In this document: positions 1-8,476 of the stretch, piece after piece
Numbering within the stretch: position 1 is the stretch's first letter
How the letters are laid out: each line of letters starts with the position of its first letter
Origin: Collinsella sp.
GTDB taxonomy: Bacteria > Actinomycetota > Coriobacteriia > Coriobacteriales > Coriobacteriaceae
Direction of reading: 5' to 3'
Assembly (NCBI GenBank): GCA_018368345.1
Contig: JAGZEK010000009.1
Location: 1 to 64,000, forward strand
Length of the DNA stretch: 64,000 nucleotides
Translations under genes and position numbers: made by a program
Notes under the pieces: model-generated
The model's input: the letters and a program-made list of their open reading frames with translations, nothing else
What the model was told of the DNA's origin: nothing
The model's database searches: none

Positions 1-481
1 GGCATTCAGCATCAGGGTAGCGCTGCGACGCGGAAATCGCGCGCCGTTGCCGCGCCCCCGCAGCGCCCGCTTCCCCCGAGAACAATTATCAGTGCAGGTA
101 GAAAGCCTACGGTTTTTCATAAAACGCGGTTGTGTTTGGGGGTGTCGGGCCAAACGTAGTAGATAGGCCGATTTCGTGGCGGGCGAGTTCAGCTGATTCC
201 CCGGGGACGTCTGGAGACGGAAGAAAACGGATCAATTTAGCTCTTGAGGGTCACGACGCCCGTAATATCAGCCGGCCATTCCAAAACTATGCCAGTTTAC
301 GGGGCTAAATCGCGAACCCCCAACCATACGCAATTCCGAAATAATAAAACCGCAGGTAAACGGCTTGCTCTATTTCAAAAATAGCCGGCATGGTCTGCTT
401 GTGCCAATCTGGCCCCGTAAACCGGCATAGTTTTAAAATGGCACTTCGGCAGTATTGATTCCCGCCCCGGCGCAACCAGCC
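1..481. other. Intergenic region with an inverted-repeat element
   Basis: No protein or RNA gene is supported in this stretch. The left edge may cut a gene, but nothing there can be read as one with confidence. The main content is the inverted-repeat element at 275-442, described separately. It lies just 3' of the leftward ECF S-component gene. Confidence 0.6.
275..442. repeat. 168-bp element with 31-bp terminal inverted repeats
   Basis: The arms at 275-305 and 412-442 are reverse complements with about three mismatches. The inner 23 bp (283-305 against 412-434, beginning AAAACTATGCC) differ at one base. The loop is about 105 bp and has no open frame of note. This could be a non-autonomous mobile element or a long 3'-end hairpin of the S-component transcript. 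No target-site duplication is evident. Confidence 0.6.
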
Positions 482-1195
482 CTACAGCCCGTACTTCACG
501 ACGACACGGTTAATGCGACGGCACCAAGGCTTGTACAAGGCGGCCAAAAACACGCAGGTCGCAAGGCCGTGCGTAATATCGAACGGCACTGCCGTGGCAA
601 GACGCGCCACGGCACCCGCCCAAGTAAGCGGCTGTACAAAACCAATGATGTCATACGCGTTGATCACGACGCCATAGAGCAGGCCCGACGCAAAGCCGTA
701 CGCCAGCAGTGCTGGCATGCGCACGGTGCCGTCGACGCGATCGAACGCACCCGCATACGCTAGCGCGCCGCCAACATAGCCAACCAGCCCCCAGGCATAC
801 ATCTGCCACGGCGTCCACATGCCCTGCCCAAAAAAGAAATTGCTGGTCAGCGCTGCCAACGCGCCAACCATAAAACCATTGCGGCGACCAAGCGTCGCCC
901 CCGCGATAATGGCGATGGCACTCACCGGTTTAAAGTCGGGAATGGGACCGAACAAGATGCGCCCCGCCGCGGCCAACGCCGCCAGAACCAGCGTTGGCAT
1001 AATCTGGCGCGGGCCCGGTCGCGACGCCTCGTAGCCCGCAAAGAACAGCGCGAGCACCAGCGCCACCACAACCAGCATGGCAAGCGCTGTCTGCTCAATG
1101 CCCGTCAGCAATGCTGCGGCCATTACCGCCGGCACCGCCAACAACAGCGGAATCTCCAGTTTTGCAAGTAGGCGCGAGACGCGATAATCCACCAT
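482..1195 (-). CDS. ECF transporter S component (substrate-binding membrane subunit)
   Basis: A hydrophobic protein of about 237 residues with roughly six membrane segments, as expected for the substrate-capture subunit of an energy-coupling factor importer. The C-terminal half has the small-residue-rich helices and the PFD/TH-type motif common in these proteins. The ATG at 1195 is chosen because an upstream in-frame start would run deep into the ATPase gene, whose stop is at 1200. It is the last gene of an EcfT-EcfA-S operon. Substrate cannot be read from sequence; this family serves vitamins, metals and related compounds. No riboswitch was recognised upstream of the operon. Confidence 0.75.
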   Translation of the reverse strand: MVDYRVSRLLAKLEIPLLLAVPAVMAAALLTGIEQTALAMLVVVALVLALFFAGYEASRPGPRQIMPTLVLAALAAAGRILFGPIPDFKPVSAIAIIAGATLGRRNGFMVGALAALTSNFFFGQGMWTPWQMYAWGLVGYVGGALAYAGAFDRVDGTVRMPALLAYGFASGLLYGVVINAYDIIGFVQPLTWAGAVARLATAVPFDITHGLATCVFLAALYKPWCRRINRVVVKYGL

Positions 1196-1199
1196 TCCA

Positions 1200-2843
1200 T
1201 CACGCCCTATAAAACACGTTGTCGGCAAAGAAGTCTGCCGGCGGCTCCATGCAGGCGATCTCGCCGTCAAACATCATGGCGATGTCGTCGGCTACCTGCT
1301 CGGCAAAATCCAGGTCGTGCGTGGCCATGATGACGGTGCCACCAACCTTCGCATGGTCACGCAGGGCGCGGGCGGTGATGCGGCGGCTGAACAGGTCTAG
1401 ACCCTTGGTGGGCTCATCGAGCAATAGCAGTTCGGGGCCGATTAGCAGCAGTTTTGCCAATGCAAGCAGTTGACGCTGCCCGCCCGAAAGATCGTAGGGG
1501 TGGCGCCCATCCAGACCCGACAGCCCCAAGCTCGCCGCACGCTCCCGCGCCAAGTTCTCGTCATATCCGCAGGTCGAGGCCCATTCCATCAGCTCATCGT
1601 GAACCGTCTCGGCAACCAGCAATGCTTTGGGGTTCTGAGGCAGCAGCGCCGCCGAGGCCGCTCCGCGCACCATGCGGCCGCGCTGCAGCTTGGCGGTCTT
1701 CGCCAGCACCGAGAGCATCGTCGACTTACCGCATCCGTTGCCGCCCACGACCGCATGCACCGCACCGGCCGAAAACGCCACGTCGAGCCCGCGCAGCACC
1801 CAACCGCCCGCGCGATCGTAGCGAAACCAGCTCCCTGCCAGGGTGGTAGCCGACCCGCCGTGCATTTTTTGGAGTATTCTGCTCCCATCCGTGCGCGGGA
1901 AGGCTTCCGAGCCGTTCTCGAGCGACGTTTGCGCCACAAATTCGGACGATTTGTCCAATTCCGAACTTTTTTTCGCGCTCGATACGTCCCCGGGCGGCTC
2001 CAGAGAGCCCAAATTGTCCTCACGCCTGCTGAATACTCCGTTTTTTGCACATCGGACGGCACCCCACCCCAACATGTCGTCGGAAAACAACGATTCTCGG
2101 CGTCCCAAAGAAGCCATATCCGCCACCTCGCGCACGCGACCGTCCTCAATCCGGTACGCACACGTCGCATACTCGAGCATTGGACGCGGTTGATGCGTAG
2201 CCACAACAACCGTGCAGCCCAACTCACGGTTCACGCGAAACAGCGCGTGCAGAAAATTCTTCTCGGCAACGGGATCGAGCTGAGACGTGGGCTCGTCGAG
2301 TAGCAGCACACGCGGACGCAGCGCCAGGACGGCCGCCAACGACAGCAGCTGCTTGCGGCCGCCCGAAAGCGTATCGGTATCGCGATGAAGCCAGTCCTCC
2401 AGACCAAAGAAATAGCTGGTCTCAGCTACGCGACGGCGCATCTCATCACGTGCTAGCCCCAAGTTTTCCAGGCCAAACGCCATCTCGTGCCACACGGTTT
2501 CGCACACGATCTGGTTCTCGGGATCCTGGAACACATAGCCCACGCGCTCCGCCGATGCCCGCACGTCCATGTCGGCAACGTTCTCGCCCAGCACGCGCGC
2601 ATCACCAGTGCGCTCGCCCGCCGGCGCGATCTCGGGCTTGAGCAGCGACAGCAGCGTCGACTTGCCCGAACCGGTACCGCCAACAAGCAGCGCAAATGCA
2701 CCTTGGGGAACACGCCAATCAAGCCCCTCGAGCACCGGTGCCTCGGCCCCGGGATAGGCAAAACTAAGGCCCTGCACCTCAATCGCCGGAATATCCGGGC
2801 CGCACGCCGCGCCCGACACCGGGCCCCTATCCAACCGAGCCAT
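1200..2843 (-). CDS. ECF transporter ATPase with two fused ABC domains
   Basis: A 547-residue protein holding two complete ABC ATPase domains in one chain, equivalent to EcfA1 and EcfA2. The first has Walker A GGTGSGKST, signature LSGGRKQ and Walker B LLLDEPTSQLD. The second has GGNGCGKST, LSGGQRQ and LLLDEPTKGLD. A linker of about 80 low-complexity residues joins them. It should power uptake by the neighbouring S and T subunits at the inner face of the membrane. Its start overlaps the EcfT stop by one base (TGATG), indicating translational coupling. Fused double ATPases are known in some actinobacterial ECF systems. Confidence 0.88.
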   Translation of the reverse strand: MARLDRGPVSGAACGPDIPAIEVQGLSFAYPGAEAPVLEGLDWRVPQGAFALLVGGTGSGKSTLLSLLKPEIAPAGERTGDARVLGENVADMDVRASAERVGYVFQDPENQIVCETVWHEMAFGLENLGLARDEMRRRVAETSYFFGLEDWLHRDTDTLSGGRKQLLSLAAVLALRPRVLLLDEPTSQLDPVAEKNFLHALFRVNRELGCTVVVATHQPRPMLEYATCAYRIEDGRVREVADMASLGRRESLFSDDMLGWGAVRCAKNGVFSRREDNLGSLEPPGDVSSAKKSSELDKSSEFVAQTSLENGSEAFPRTDGSRILQKMHGGSATTLAGSWFRYDRAGGWVLRGLDVAFSAGAVHAVVGGNGCGKSTMLSVLAKTAKLQRGRMVRGAASAALLPQNPKALLVAETVHDELMEWASTCGYDENLARERAASLGLSGLDGRHPYDLSGGQRQLLALAKLLLIGPELLLLDEPTKGLDLFSRRITARALRDHAKVGGTVIMATHDLDFAEQVADDIAMMFDGEIACMEPPADFFADNVFYRA

Positions 2844-3730
2844 CAGCCAAACCTCTTCTCATCAATCGCGTGCGACGCGCAAGGCAGCATCATCCAGGCA
2901 GCGTACACGACATAGCCCCGCCACGGCGCCGGCACCGAGAGCTGCGGATAAAACGAATACTGCGTTGTCGCGGTCCATGCCACCGCCACCGCGGCGGCAC
3001 CAAACACCGCAAGCCCAGCCAGCGCGGCAACGTCGCTGCGCCCCAGTCGATACCGCGCATACGTCGTACGACGCGTCGCGGCACCCCACCCGCGCGAGCG
3101 CATCGCGTCCGCGCGCTCCAGCGAATCTTCCATGCCCCAGCCCATCAACACACTCGATGCCCGCAAACGCGAACGCACGGGGTCGGCCGGCGCGCTGCCC
3201 GGCACATCAATCGCATCCTGCACCGCCAGCACCGTACGACCGCGGCGCAAAAACTGCGGGATAAGCCTCATGCACATCGAGATCATGAGCGCAATCACCG
3301 GCGCGGCATTGCCCAGCAGCGCGAGTACCTTGTCGTATTCGAGCATCGATGCCGCCGCCTCAAACCACAACACGCTCGCCACAAACAGCCCGCCCATGCA
3401 CAGGCCGTATACCATGCTCTCCAGATACACCGCGCGCATGCCAATACGGAACAGCTCCGTCGAACCCGAGGCGCTAAACAGCGGATTGAGCAGCGCGACG
3501 ATCAAAATCACCGGCAGCTGCCAGCGGAGCGCGCCCAGCGTGCGGGCAGCCCCACGCGTCGCAAATCCATACGCCAGCCCGCCTGCGAGCGACAGCGCGA
3601 TCAGTACCGGCTGCATCGAGAACATAGTGAGCCCCAGCGTCAGCACTATATAGAGTGCCGGCACAGCCGGATGCGACATCGAGAATGCCGCGACGGGCCC
3701 GCCGCCAAACTCCTCTCGTATGTTATCCAC
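2843..3730 (-). CDS. ECF transporter transmembrane component EcfT
   Basis: A multi-spanning membrane protein of the CbiQ/EcfT family. It links the S component to the ATPase through cytoplasmic coupling helices; the typical Ala-Arg-Gly segment is present as ADAMRSRGWG about 70 residues before the C-terminus. The open frame extends to 3901, but the leading 57 residues are basic and unlike the family. The GTG at 3730 (VDNIREEFGG) is therefore proposed, with an ATG at 3677-3679 as the alternative; neither has a strong Shine-Dalgarno. It is first in the operon and divergent from glmU, so promoters for both lie in about 3731-3929. Confidence 0.75.
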   Translation of the reverse strand: MDNIREEFGGGPVAAFSMSHPAVPALYIVLTLGLTMFSMQPVLIALSLAGGLAYGFATRGAARTLGALRWQLPVILIVALLNPLFSASGSTELFRIGMRAVYLESMVYGLCMGGLFVASVLWFEAAASMLEYDKVLALLGNAAPVIALMISMCMRLIPQFLRRGRTVLAVQDAIDVPGSAPADPVRSRLRASSVLMGWGMEDSLERADAMRSRGWGAATRRTTYARYRLGRSDVAALAGLAVFGAAAVAVAWTATTQYSFYPQLSVPAPWRGYVVYAAWMMLPCASHAIDEKRFG

Positions 3731-3929
3731 GGGCACCCCCGTTCCCTCGCTCAAACAACAGCTCCGCAGCACCGCCAACGCCGCACGCACGCAGTGCAAA
3801 CGCCACGCCGGCGGCGCAAGCCTCAACCGCCGCAAACCAATCGTTACGCGCTCGTCATATGCCTGCGGTATCATATTGCGCCGTGTATCGTTTCCAAACA
3901 CACGTCTCTATAACGTAACAGGAGATCAC

Positions 3930-5342
3930 ATGGACGCAACCGCAATTATCCTCGCTGCCGGCGAGGGCACCCGCATGAAGTCGAACCACTGCAAGGTTTC
4001 GCACAAGATCCTGGGTAAGCCCATGGTCCAGTGGATCGTCGACGCTACCATCAAGGCCGGCTGCAGCCGCGTCGTGGTTGTCATCGGCAGCCACGCCGAC
4101 GAGATGCGCGCCCTCATCGACGGCGCCTACGCCAACAGCGCCACCAAGGTCGAGTGCGTCGAGCAGACCGAGCGTCTGGGCACCGGTCACGCCGTGAAGG
4201 TCGCACTCGAGGCCTGTGGCATCACGCAAGGCCCCGTCGTGGTGCTCAACGGCGACCTGCCGCTCATCACCGCCGACACCGTCGCCAAGTTCGCGCAAAC
4301 CGTCGCCACCGGCGAGCTCGCCTGCACCGTCATGACCATGACCCCGCCCGACCCCTTCGGCTACGGCCGCATCAAGCTGGGCGCCGATGGTCAGATCGAG
4401 CGCATCATCGAGCAGAAGGACTGCACGCCCGAGCAGGCCGCCACGCTGCTCGAGTGCAACGCCGGCTGCTACGCCTTCGACGGCGCGCAGCTCGCCGCCC
4501 ACATTAACGAGATCGGCAACGACAACGCGCAGTCCGAGTACTACCTGCCCGACATGCTCGAAATCCTCAAGGGTCACGGCCAGGCAGTCTCCATCTTCCA
4601 CTGCGACGACTACCGCGACGGCCTGGGCGTCAACAGCCGCATCCAGCTCGCACAGCTCACCGCCATCGCGCGCGACCGCATCAACGAGCACTGGATGGCC
4701 GAGGGCGTTACCTTCATCGACCCCACGCAGGCCTGGATCGGCCCCGATGCCACCATCGGCCGCGATACCGTCGTGTGGCCGCAGACGCACCTGATCGGCC
4801 ACGTCACCGTGGGCGAGGAGTGCCAGCTCGGTCCCAACAGCCGCCTCACCGACACCACCGTCGGTAGCGGCTGCACCATCGATGAGACCATCGCCATTGA
4901 GGCCGTCATCGAGAACGGTGTCGACTGCGGCCCGCGCGCCTACCTGCGCCCGGGCACCCACATGCTCGACGGCTCCAAGGCCGGCACGCACGTGGAGATC
5001 AAGAAGTCCACGATCGGCGAGGGCTCCAAGGTGCCGCACCTGTCCTACATCGGCGACACCACCATGGGCTCCGGCGTCAACGTGGGCGCGGGCTCCATCA
5101 CCTGCAACTACGATGGCGTGCACAAGCACAAGACTGTCATCGGCAAGGACGCCTTCATTGGCTCCGACACCATGATGGTCGCGCCCGCCCAGATTGGCGA
5201 CGGTGCGCTCGTGGCCGCCGGCTCCGTCATCACCGAGCCGGTCCCGGCCGACGCACTTGGTCTGGGCCGCGCCCGTCAGGTAAATATTGAGGGCTGGGCC
5301 GCCGATTACCGCCGCCGCCTGCACGAGGACGACGAGGTATAA
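3930..5342 (+). CDS. glmU: Bifunctional GlmU: GlcN-1-P acetyltransferase / GlcNAc-1-P uridyltransferase
   Basis: Makes UDP-N-acetylglucosamine for peptidoglycan in two steps: acetylation of glucosamine-1-phosphate, then uridylylation. The 470-residue length is normal. The N-terminal nucleotidyltransferase domain starts with LAAGEGTRMKS, the pyrophosphorylase signature. The C-terminal half is a left-handed beta helix of hexapeptide repeats with the acetyl-CoA-site segment GAGSITCNYDG. The ATG at 3930 is preceded by AGGAGAT at good spacing; the open frame extends further upstream without support. A terminator follows directly. It is transcribed rightward, against the likely fork direction. Confidence 0.96.
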   Translation: MDATAIILAAGEGTRMKSNHCKVSHKILGKPMVQWIVDATIKAGCSRVVVVIGSHADEMRALIDGAYANSATKVECVEQTERLGTGHAVKVALEACGITQGPVVVLNGDLPLITADTVAKFAQTVATGELACTVMTMTPPDPFGYGRIKLGADGQIERIIEQKDCTPEQAATLLECNAGCYAFDGAQLAAHINEIGNDNAQSEYYLPDMLEILKGHGQAVSIFHCDDYRDGLGVNSRIQLAQLTAIARDRINEHWMAEGVTFIDPTQAWIGPDATIGRDTVVWPQTHLIGHVTVGEECQLGPNSRLTDTTVGSGCTIDETIAIEAVIENGVDCGPRAYLRPGTHMLDGSKAGTHVEIKKSTIGEGSKVPHLSYIGDTTMGSGVNVGAGSITCNYDGVHKHKTVIGKDAFIGSDTMMVAPAQIGDGALVAAGSVITEPVPADALGLGRARQVNIEGWAADYRRRLHEDDEV

Positions 5343-5357
5343 CGTTTTACCAAGCAC

Positions 5358-5392
5358 AAAAGGAGCTGCTCCATGGGGGCGGCTCCTTTTTC
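5358..5392 (+). terminator. Rho-independent terminator of glmU
   Basis: A perfect 9-bp stem (AAAAGGAGC with GCTCCTTTT) with a 15-nt loop, followed by a T-run, 15 nt after the glmU stop. Confidence 0.9.
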
Positions 5393-5534
5393 TATCGTAA
5401 CCTGCGCAACCGGATGAGTGGTCGGTTCGTGTCCGTTGGCGGTAAAGACGTTATCAGGACCCGATAAACCCCGCCGCGCGGTTACAATGCAACAAGGCAT
5501 CTATATGGCATTCGATGTATAAAGGAGAAGGGTA

Positions 5535-6521
5535 ATGCCGATTAATGATCCCGAGAAGTCGGAGAATATGCGCAAGTCCATCCGCGTGTATTCCGGTTCC
5601 TCCAACCGTCCCCTCGCTCAGAAGATTGCTGAGTACCTTGGGGTCGAGCTTTCGGGCCTTACGCTAAAGCAGTTCGCCAATGGTGAGATTTACGCCCGCT
5701 ACGACGAGACCGTCCGCGGCGCCGACGTCTTCCTGATTCAGTCCGTGGCCGGCGGCAACGTCAACGACATGCTCATGGAGCTGCTCATCGCCACCGACGC
5801 TGCCAAGCGCGCATCCGCCCGCTCCATCACCGCCGTTATCACCCACTACGGCTATGCCCGCCAGGACCGCAAGGCCGGCCCGCGCGAGCCCATCACCGCC
5901 CGCCTCGTCGCCAACCTGCTCGAGCGTGCCGGCGTCAACCGCATCATCACCCTCGACCTGCACCAGGGCCAGATCCAGGGCTTCTTCGATATCCCGGTTA
6001 ACCACCTGTCCGCACTGCCGCTGTTTGGCCAGTACTACAACGACATGCACTTCGACACCGACAACCTGGTTGTCGTCTCCCCCGACGTGGGTCGCGCCAA
6101 GGCCGCCAAGAAGCTGTCCGACATGCTCGGCTGCGACCTGGCCATCGCCCACAAGGGCCGTCCGCGCCACAACGCCGCCGAGGTCATGGGCATCATCGGT
6201 GACATCAAGGGCAAGACCTGCATCATCAACGACGACATGATCGACACCGCTGGCACCCTGTGCGCCAACGTCAAGGAGCTCAAGGCTATGGGCGCCGGCG
6301 ACATCTACGTCTGCGCCACCCACGGCATCTTCTCCGGTCCGGCCATCGAGCGCCTGAACGATGCCCCCATCGTCGAGTGCGTCGTCACCGACGCCATCCC
6401 CGTCGAGGTCGGCGGCAAGATCAAGACTATCTCGGTCGCCGAGGAGTTCGCTCAGGCCATCTCCGCCGTTTACCACGAGGAGCCCGTCTCCACGCTCGTC
6501 GGCGGCGACTTCGCGTTGTAA
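5535..6521 (+). CDS. prs: Ribose-phosphate pyrophosphokinase (PRPP synthetase)
   Basis: Converts ribose-5-phosphate and ATP to PRPP, the shared precursor of purines, pyrimidines, histidine and tryptophan. The 328-residue length is normal for class I enzymes. Visible motifs are the catalytic-loop region YARQDRK, the ATP/Mg site HQGQIQGFF, the VSPDVGRAKA segment and the PRPP-binding loop NDDMIDTAGT. The ATG at 5535 follows a strong AAAGGAGAAGG site. A later ATG (MRKSIRVYSG) could also initiate but lacks comparable spacing. It supplies the pur genes elsewhere in the window. A stable hairpin terminator follows. Confidence 0.96.
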   Translation: MPINDPEKSENMRKSIRVYSGSSNRPLAQKIAEYLGVELSGLTLKQFANGEIYARYDETVRGADVFLIQSVAGGNVNDMLMELLIATDAAKRASARSITAVITHYGYARQDRKAGPREPITARLVANLLERAGVNRIITLDLHQGQIQGFFDIPVNHLSALPLFGQYYNDMHFDTDNLVVVSPDVGRAKAAKKLSDMLGCDLAIAHKGRPRHNAAEVMGIIGDIKGKTCIINDDMIDTAGTLCANVKELKAMGAGDIYVCATHGIFSGPAIERLNDAPIVECVVTDAIPVEVGGKIKTISVAEEFAQAISAVYHEEPVSTLVGGDFAL

Positions 6522-6556
6522 TCCAACGCACATCGCATCATCTTTGATGTTTCAAA

Positions 6557-6591
6557 GGGGGTCGGAAGTTCGCTTCCGACCCCCCCTTCTA
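6557..6591 (+). terminator. Terminator of prs
   Basis: A 12-bp GC-rich stem GGGGGTCGGAAG / CTTCCGACCCCC closed by a TTCG tetraloop, followed by CTTCT. It begins about 35 nt after the prs stop. Confidence 0.85.
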
Positions 6592-6609
6592 TTCCTCGCC
6601 AACCCGCCT

Positions 6610-6813
6610 TGGACAGTTAGTTCAAATTTGTATTTTTCTGAGCGCTCACACGGGTCACTTGATACGCCAAAAGCCCTCTTGTCGGCATAATATTGGCCAA
6701 TCTCTCTTCTAGCGGACGTCTTCACTATGTCATTTGCTCCATTTTGCCCACTGAACCCTTCAGCAATGGCAAAATGCCCCGGTCGTTTTATACAAATCTG
6801 AACTAACTGTCCA
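6610..6813. repeat. 204-bp inverted-repeat element, copy 1
   Basis: The ends at 6610-6633 and 6790-6813 are inverted repeats beginning TGGACAGTTAGTTCA; one base differs within 24. The element is exactly as long as copy 2 at 8139-8342 and has the same ends, but the interior has diverged. Read on the minus strand it is stop-free for 67 codons, giving a peptide that starts GQLVQICIK and ends YKFELTV. No clear target-site duplication is seen. It has the form of a miniature inverted-repeat element and lies between prs and the DUF559-like gene. Confidence 0.75.
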
Positions 6814-6977
6814 GCACCCATCTCGGTCCATACCTTCAAGGCCAAACCAGCGCCCCGCGCTCCGTTTTTCAAGGCCCCTCGCACAATCGCGCTACCGTCC
6901 GCGGCACACGACGCTCCTTTGAGCGAAAAGAACGGCACAGCCATATCATTTCGCCAACGGCTGAGTACCTTATAGCT

Positions 6978-8105
6978 ATGACCGCCGTGATCTCACATTT
7001 CTCCGCCCTCCGCGCAATTCGCCGCGCTCGACGGGCGTACTCTGCGCTTCCCTGGAGCGCCATCAACGCCGAACAACAAGCACAAGCCCTTGCGGGCTGC
7101 GTTCCCAATAAAGACGCCATAGACTTTGCGGCTCTTTCGATGCTTGATGCCTGGAACGAAGACGACTCCGAGCGCTTAGACCTCCTTGTTGCGGATGGTA
7201 ACAACAGACGCCCCGACGAACGCCTTCTCCAGCACTCCATCACCGCCCCGCTTCCCGCAGGGGCAATCATGCACATCGAAGCCGACATCTACGCAACGTC
7301 TCCCGCCATGACAGCCATGTTGTACTCTAGGAATGAGCCCGTAGCCAAGGTCCTGATGCTTCTCATGGAGCTACTCGGCTCTTACTCCCTCCCGCCCGAG
7401 GCAACCTATCCCATCGCCCATGACGACACGTGGCCCAAGGCCGATAGCTTCAAAGTGCTGGACGATCTTGATTGCCAGGGCGACCAACCGGCAGCCGAAA
7501 AACAAAACGAAACCCGCTACGAGCAGGCACACTACAAATGCGAGCCTGCTACAACCATAAAAGAGCTCGAGGCAGTCGCACAGTTTGCCAAAAGCAGCTC
7601 CTACGCCTCGTTTCGCACGGCCGTCAGGCTCGCCCGAGCCGGATCCGCATCCCCAGCGGAATCCTTAATGTTCGCCGTCCTAGGCGCACCCATGCGTTTT
7701 GGCGGATTCGGATGTTGCAGCCTGCCCATGGGAGGTCTGCTGCTCAACTATCGAATCGACTTCGACACCCTTGCAGTCAACATGTCCTCGGGCATCCCCT
7801 ATGCCATCTGCGACTTATATTGTCCGGCCGCAGGAGTCGACAACGAATACAACGGAATTGGACACGAGCTCCAGAACGCTCGCATCCACGACGGAAACCG
7901 CAACAACGGCCTTAAAGCCATGGGCGTTCACGTTCTGGTTATCAGTCGCGACCAAATGAAAGACCTTGTTGCACTCGAAGCCTTCGCCCAGACGATGCAT
8001 CGACTTGCCGGTATTCGATTCCGCTATCGCATCAAGGGCTATCGCAAGCGTCAAGCTGCATGGCTCAACGCTCTTCGGGCCGGAATCGGCCTCGCGCCGG
8101 TCTAG
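6978..8105 (+). CDS. DUF559-like / AbiEi-type protein, putative PD-(D/E)XK fold
   Basis: A 375-residue protein not assignable to a characterised enzyme. The C-terminal third (about 240-360) resembles DUF559/Vsr-like nuclease folds. It has a PAESLMF helix, then ICDLYCP, then VDNEYNG-GHE, then a D..R...L..MGVHVLVI segment, matching the D...E..G..H...D..R...L...G pattern of that group. The N-terminal part is unrecognised. No Shine-Dalgarno stands before the ATG at 6978. The gene is solitary and bracketed by two inversely oriented 204-bp inverted-repeat elements, which suggests it arrived as cargo. Similar proteins are known near abortive-infection antitoxins; no toxin partner is adjacent. Function is inferred from fold only. 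Confidence 0.6.
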   Translation: MTAVISHFSALRAIRRARRAYSALPWSAINAEQQAQALAGCVPNKDAIDFAALSMLDAWNEDDSERLDLLVADGNNRRPDERLLQHSITAPLPAGAIMHIEADIYATSPAMTAMLYSRNEPVAKVLMLLMELLGSYSLPPEATYPIAHDDTWPKADSFKVLDDLDCQGDQPAAEKQNETRYEQAHYKCEPATTIKELEAVAQFAKSSSYASFRTAVRLARAGSASPAESLMFAVLGAPMRFGGFGCCSLPMGGLLLNYRIDFDTLAVNMSSGIPYAICDLYCPAAGVDNEYNGIGHELQNARIHDGNRNNGLKAMGVHVLVISRDQMKDLVALEAFAQTMHRLAGIRFRYRIKGYRKRQAAWLNALRAGIGLAPV

Positions 8106-8138
8106 AAAGCGTATCTCGACAACATCGCCGAGCAAGGC

Positions 8139-8342
8139 TGGACAGTTAGTTCAGATTTGTATAAACAGACGGCTTATTTCAAGGCGCTTTGCTGCCATCT
8201 CGGGGCCAATCACCTCATTTAAAGGCTCGAATGGCTTCGAAATAGCGCAAAACGTGCGCCCCAAAGCACCGAAACGGCTCCATGTCTCCGATTTTGGCAG
8301 CCGAGAGCCTCTTGCTTTATACAAATCTGAACTAACTGTCCA
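8139..8342. repeat. 204-bp inverted-repeat element, copy 2
   Basis: Perfect inverted ends TGGACAGTTAGTTCAGATT at 8139-8157 and 8324-8342, continuing to about 27 bp. The length matches copy 1. Read on the plus strand it is stop-free for 67 codons, from GQLVQICIN to YKSELTV. The translations of the two copies align without gaps and share the ends plus SG at 21-22 and KR at 45-46. The open orientations point outward in opposite directions on either side of the DUF559-like gene. Confidence 0.75.
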
Positions 8343-8367
8343 CCCCGGTTTCCTGCAACCGCTCAAA

Positions 8368-8410
8368 CGCCCTCAACTCACCTCAATCGCCCTCAACTCA
8401 CCTCAATCGC
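8368..8410. repeat. 20-bp direct tandem repeat, about two copies
   Basis: The unit CGCCCTCAACTCACCTCAAT is present at 8368-8387 and 8388-8407, followed by a partial third copy. It lies between the 204-bp element and pth. A TTGACA hexamer at 8418-8423 could be a pth -35 box, but no good -10 box follows at standard spacing. Confidence 0.7.
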
Positions 8411-8476
8411 CCTCCATTTGACAGCGGCAACGGGGTCGCTCACCATAGCAGACGATAAATCGACGAAAGGAAGCAC

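Noticed and set aside
3731..3929. A riboswitch controlling the ECF operon
   Set aside because: No cobalamin, TPP, FMN or similar conserved core could be recognised between ecfT and glmU.
3855..5357. A 500-codon frame antisense to glmU
   Set aside because: Shadow of glmU; Asp/Gly/Val-rich with no motif.
6869..7288. A 139-codon leftward frame overlapping the start of the DUF559-like gene
   Set aside because: Arg/Ser/Ala-rich shadow translation with no motif, opposing a better supported gene.
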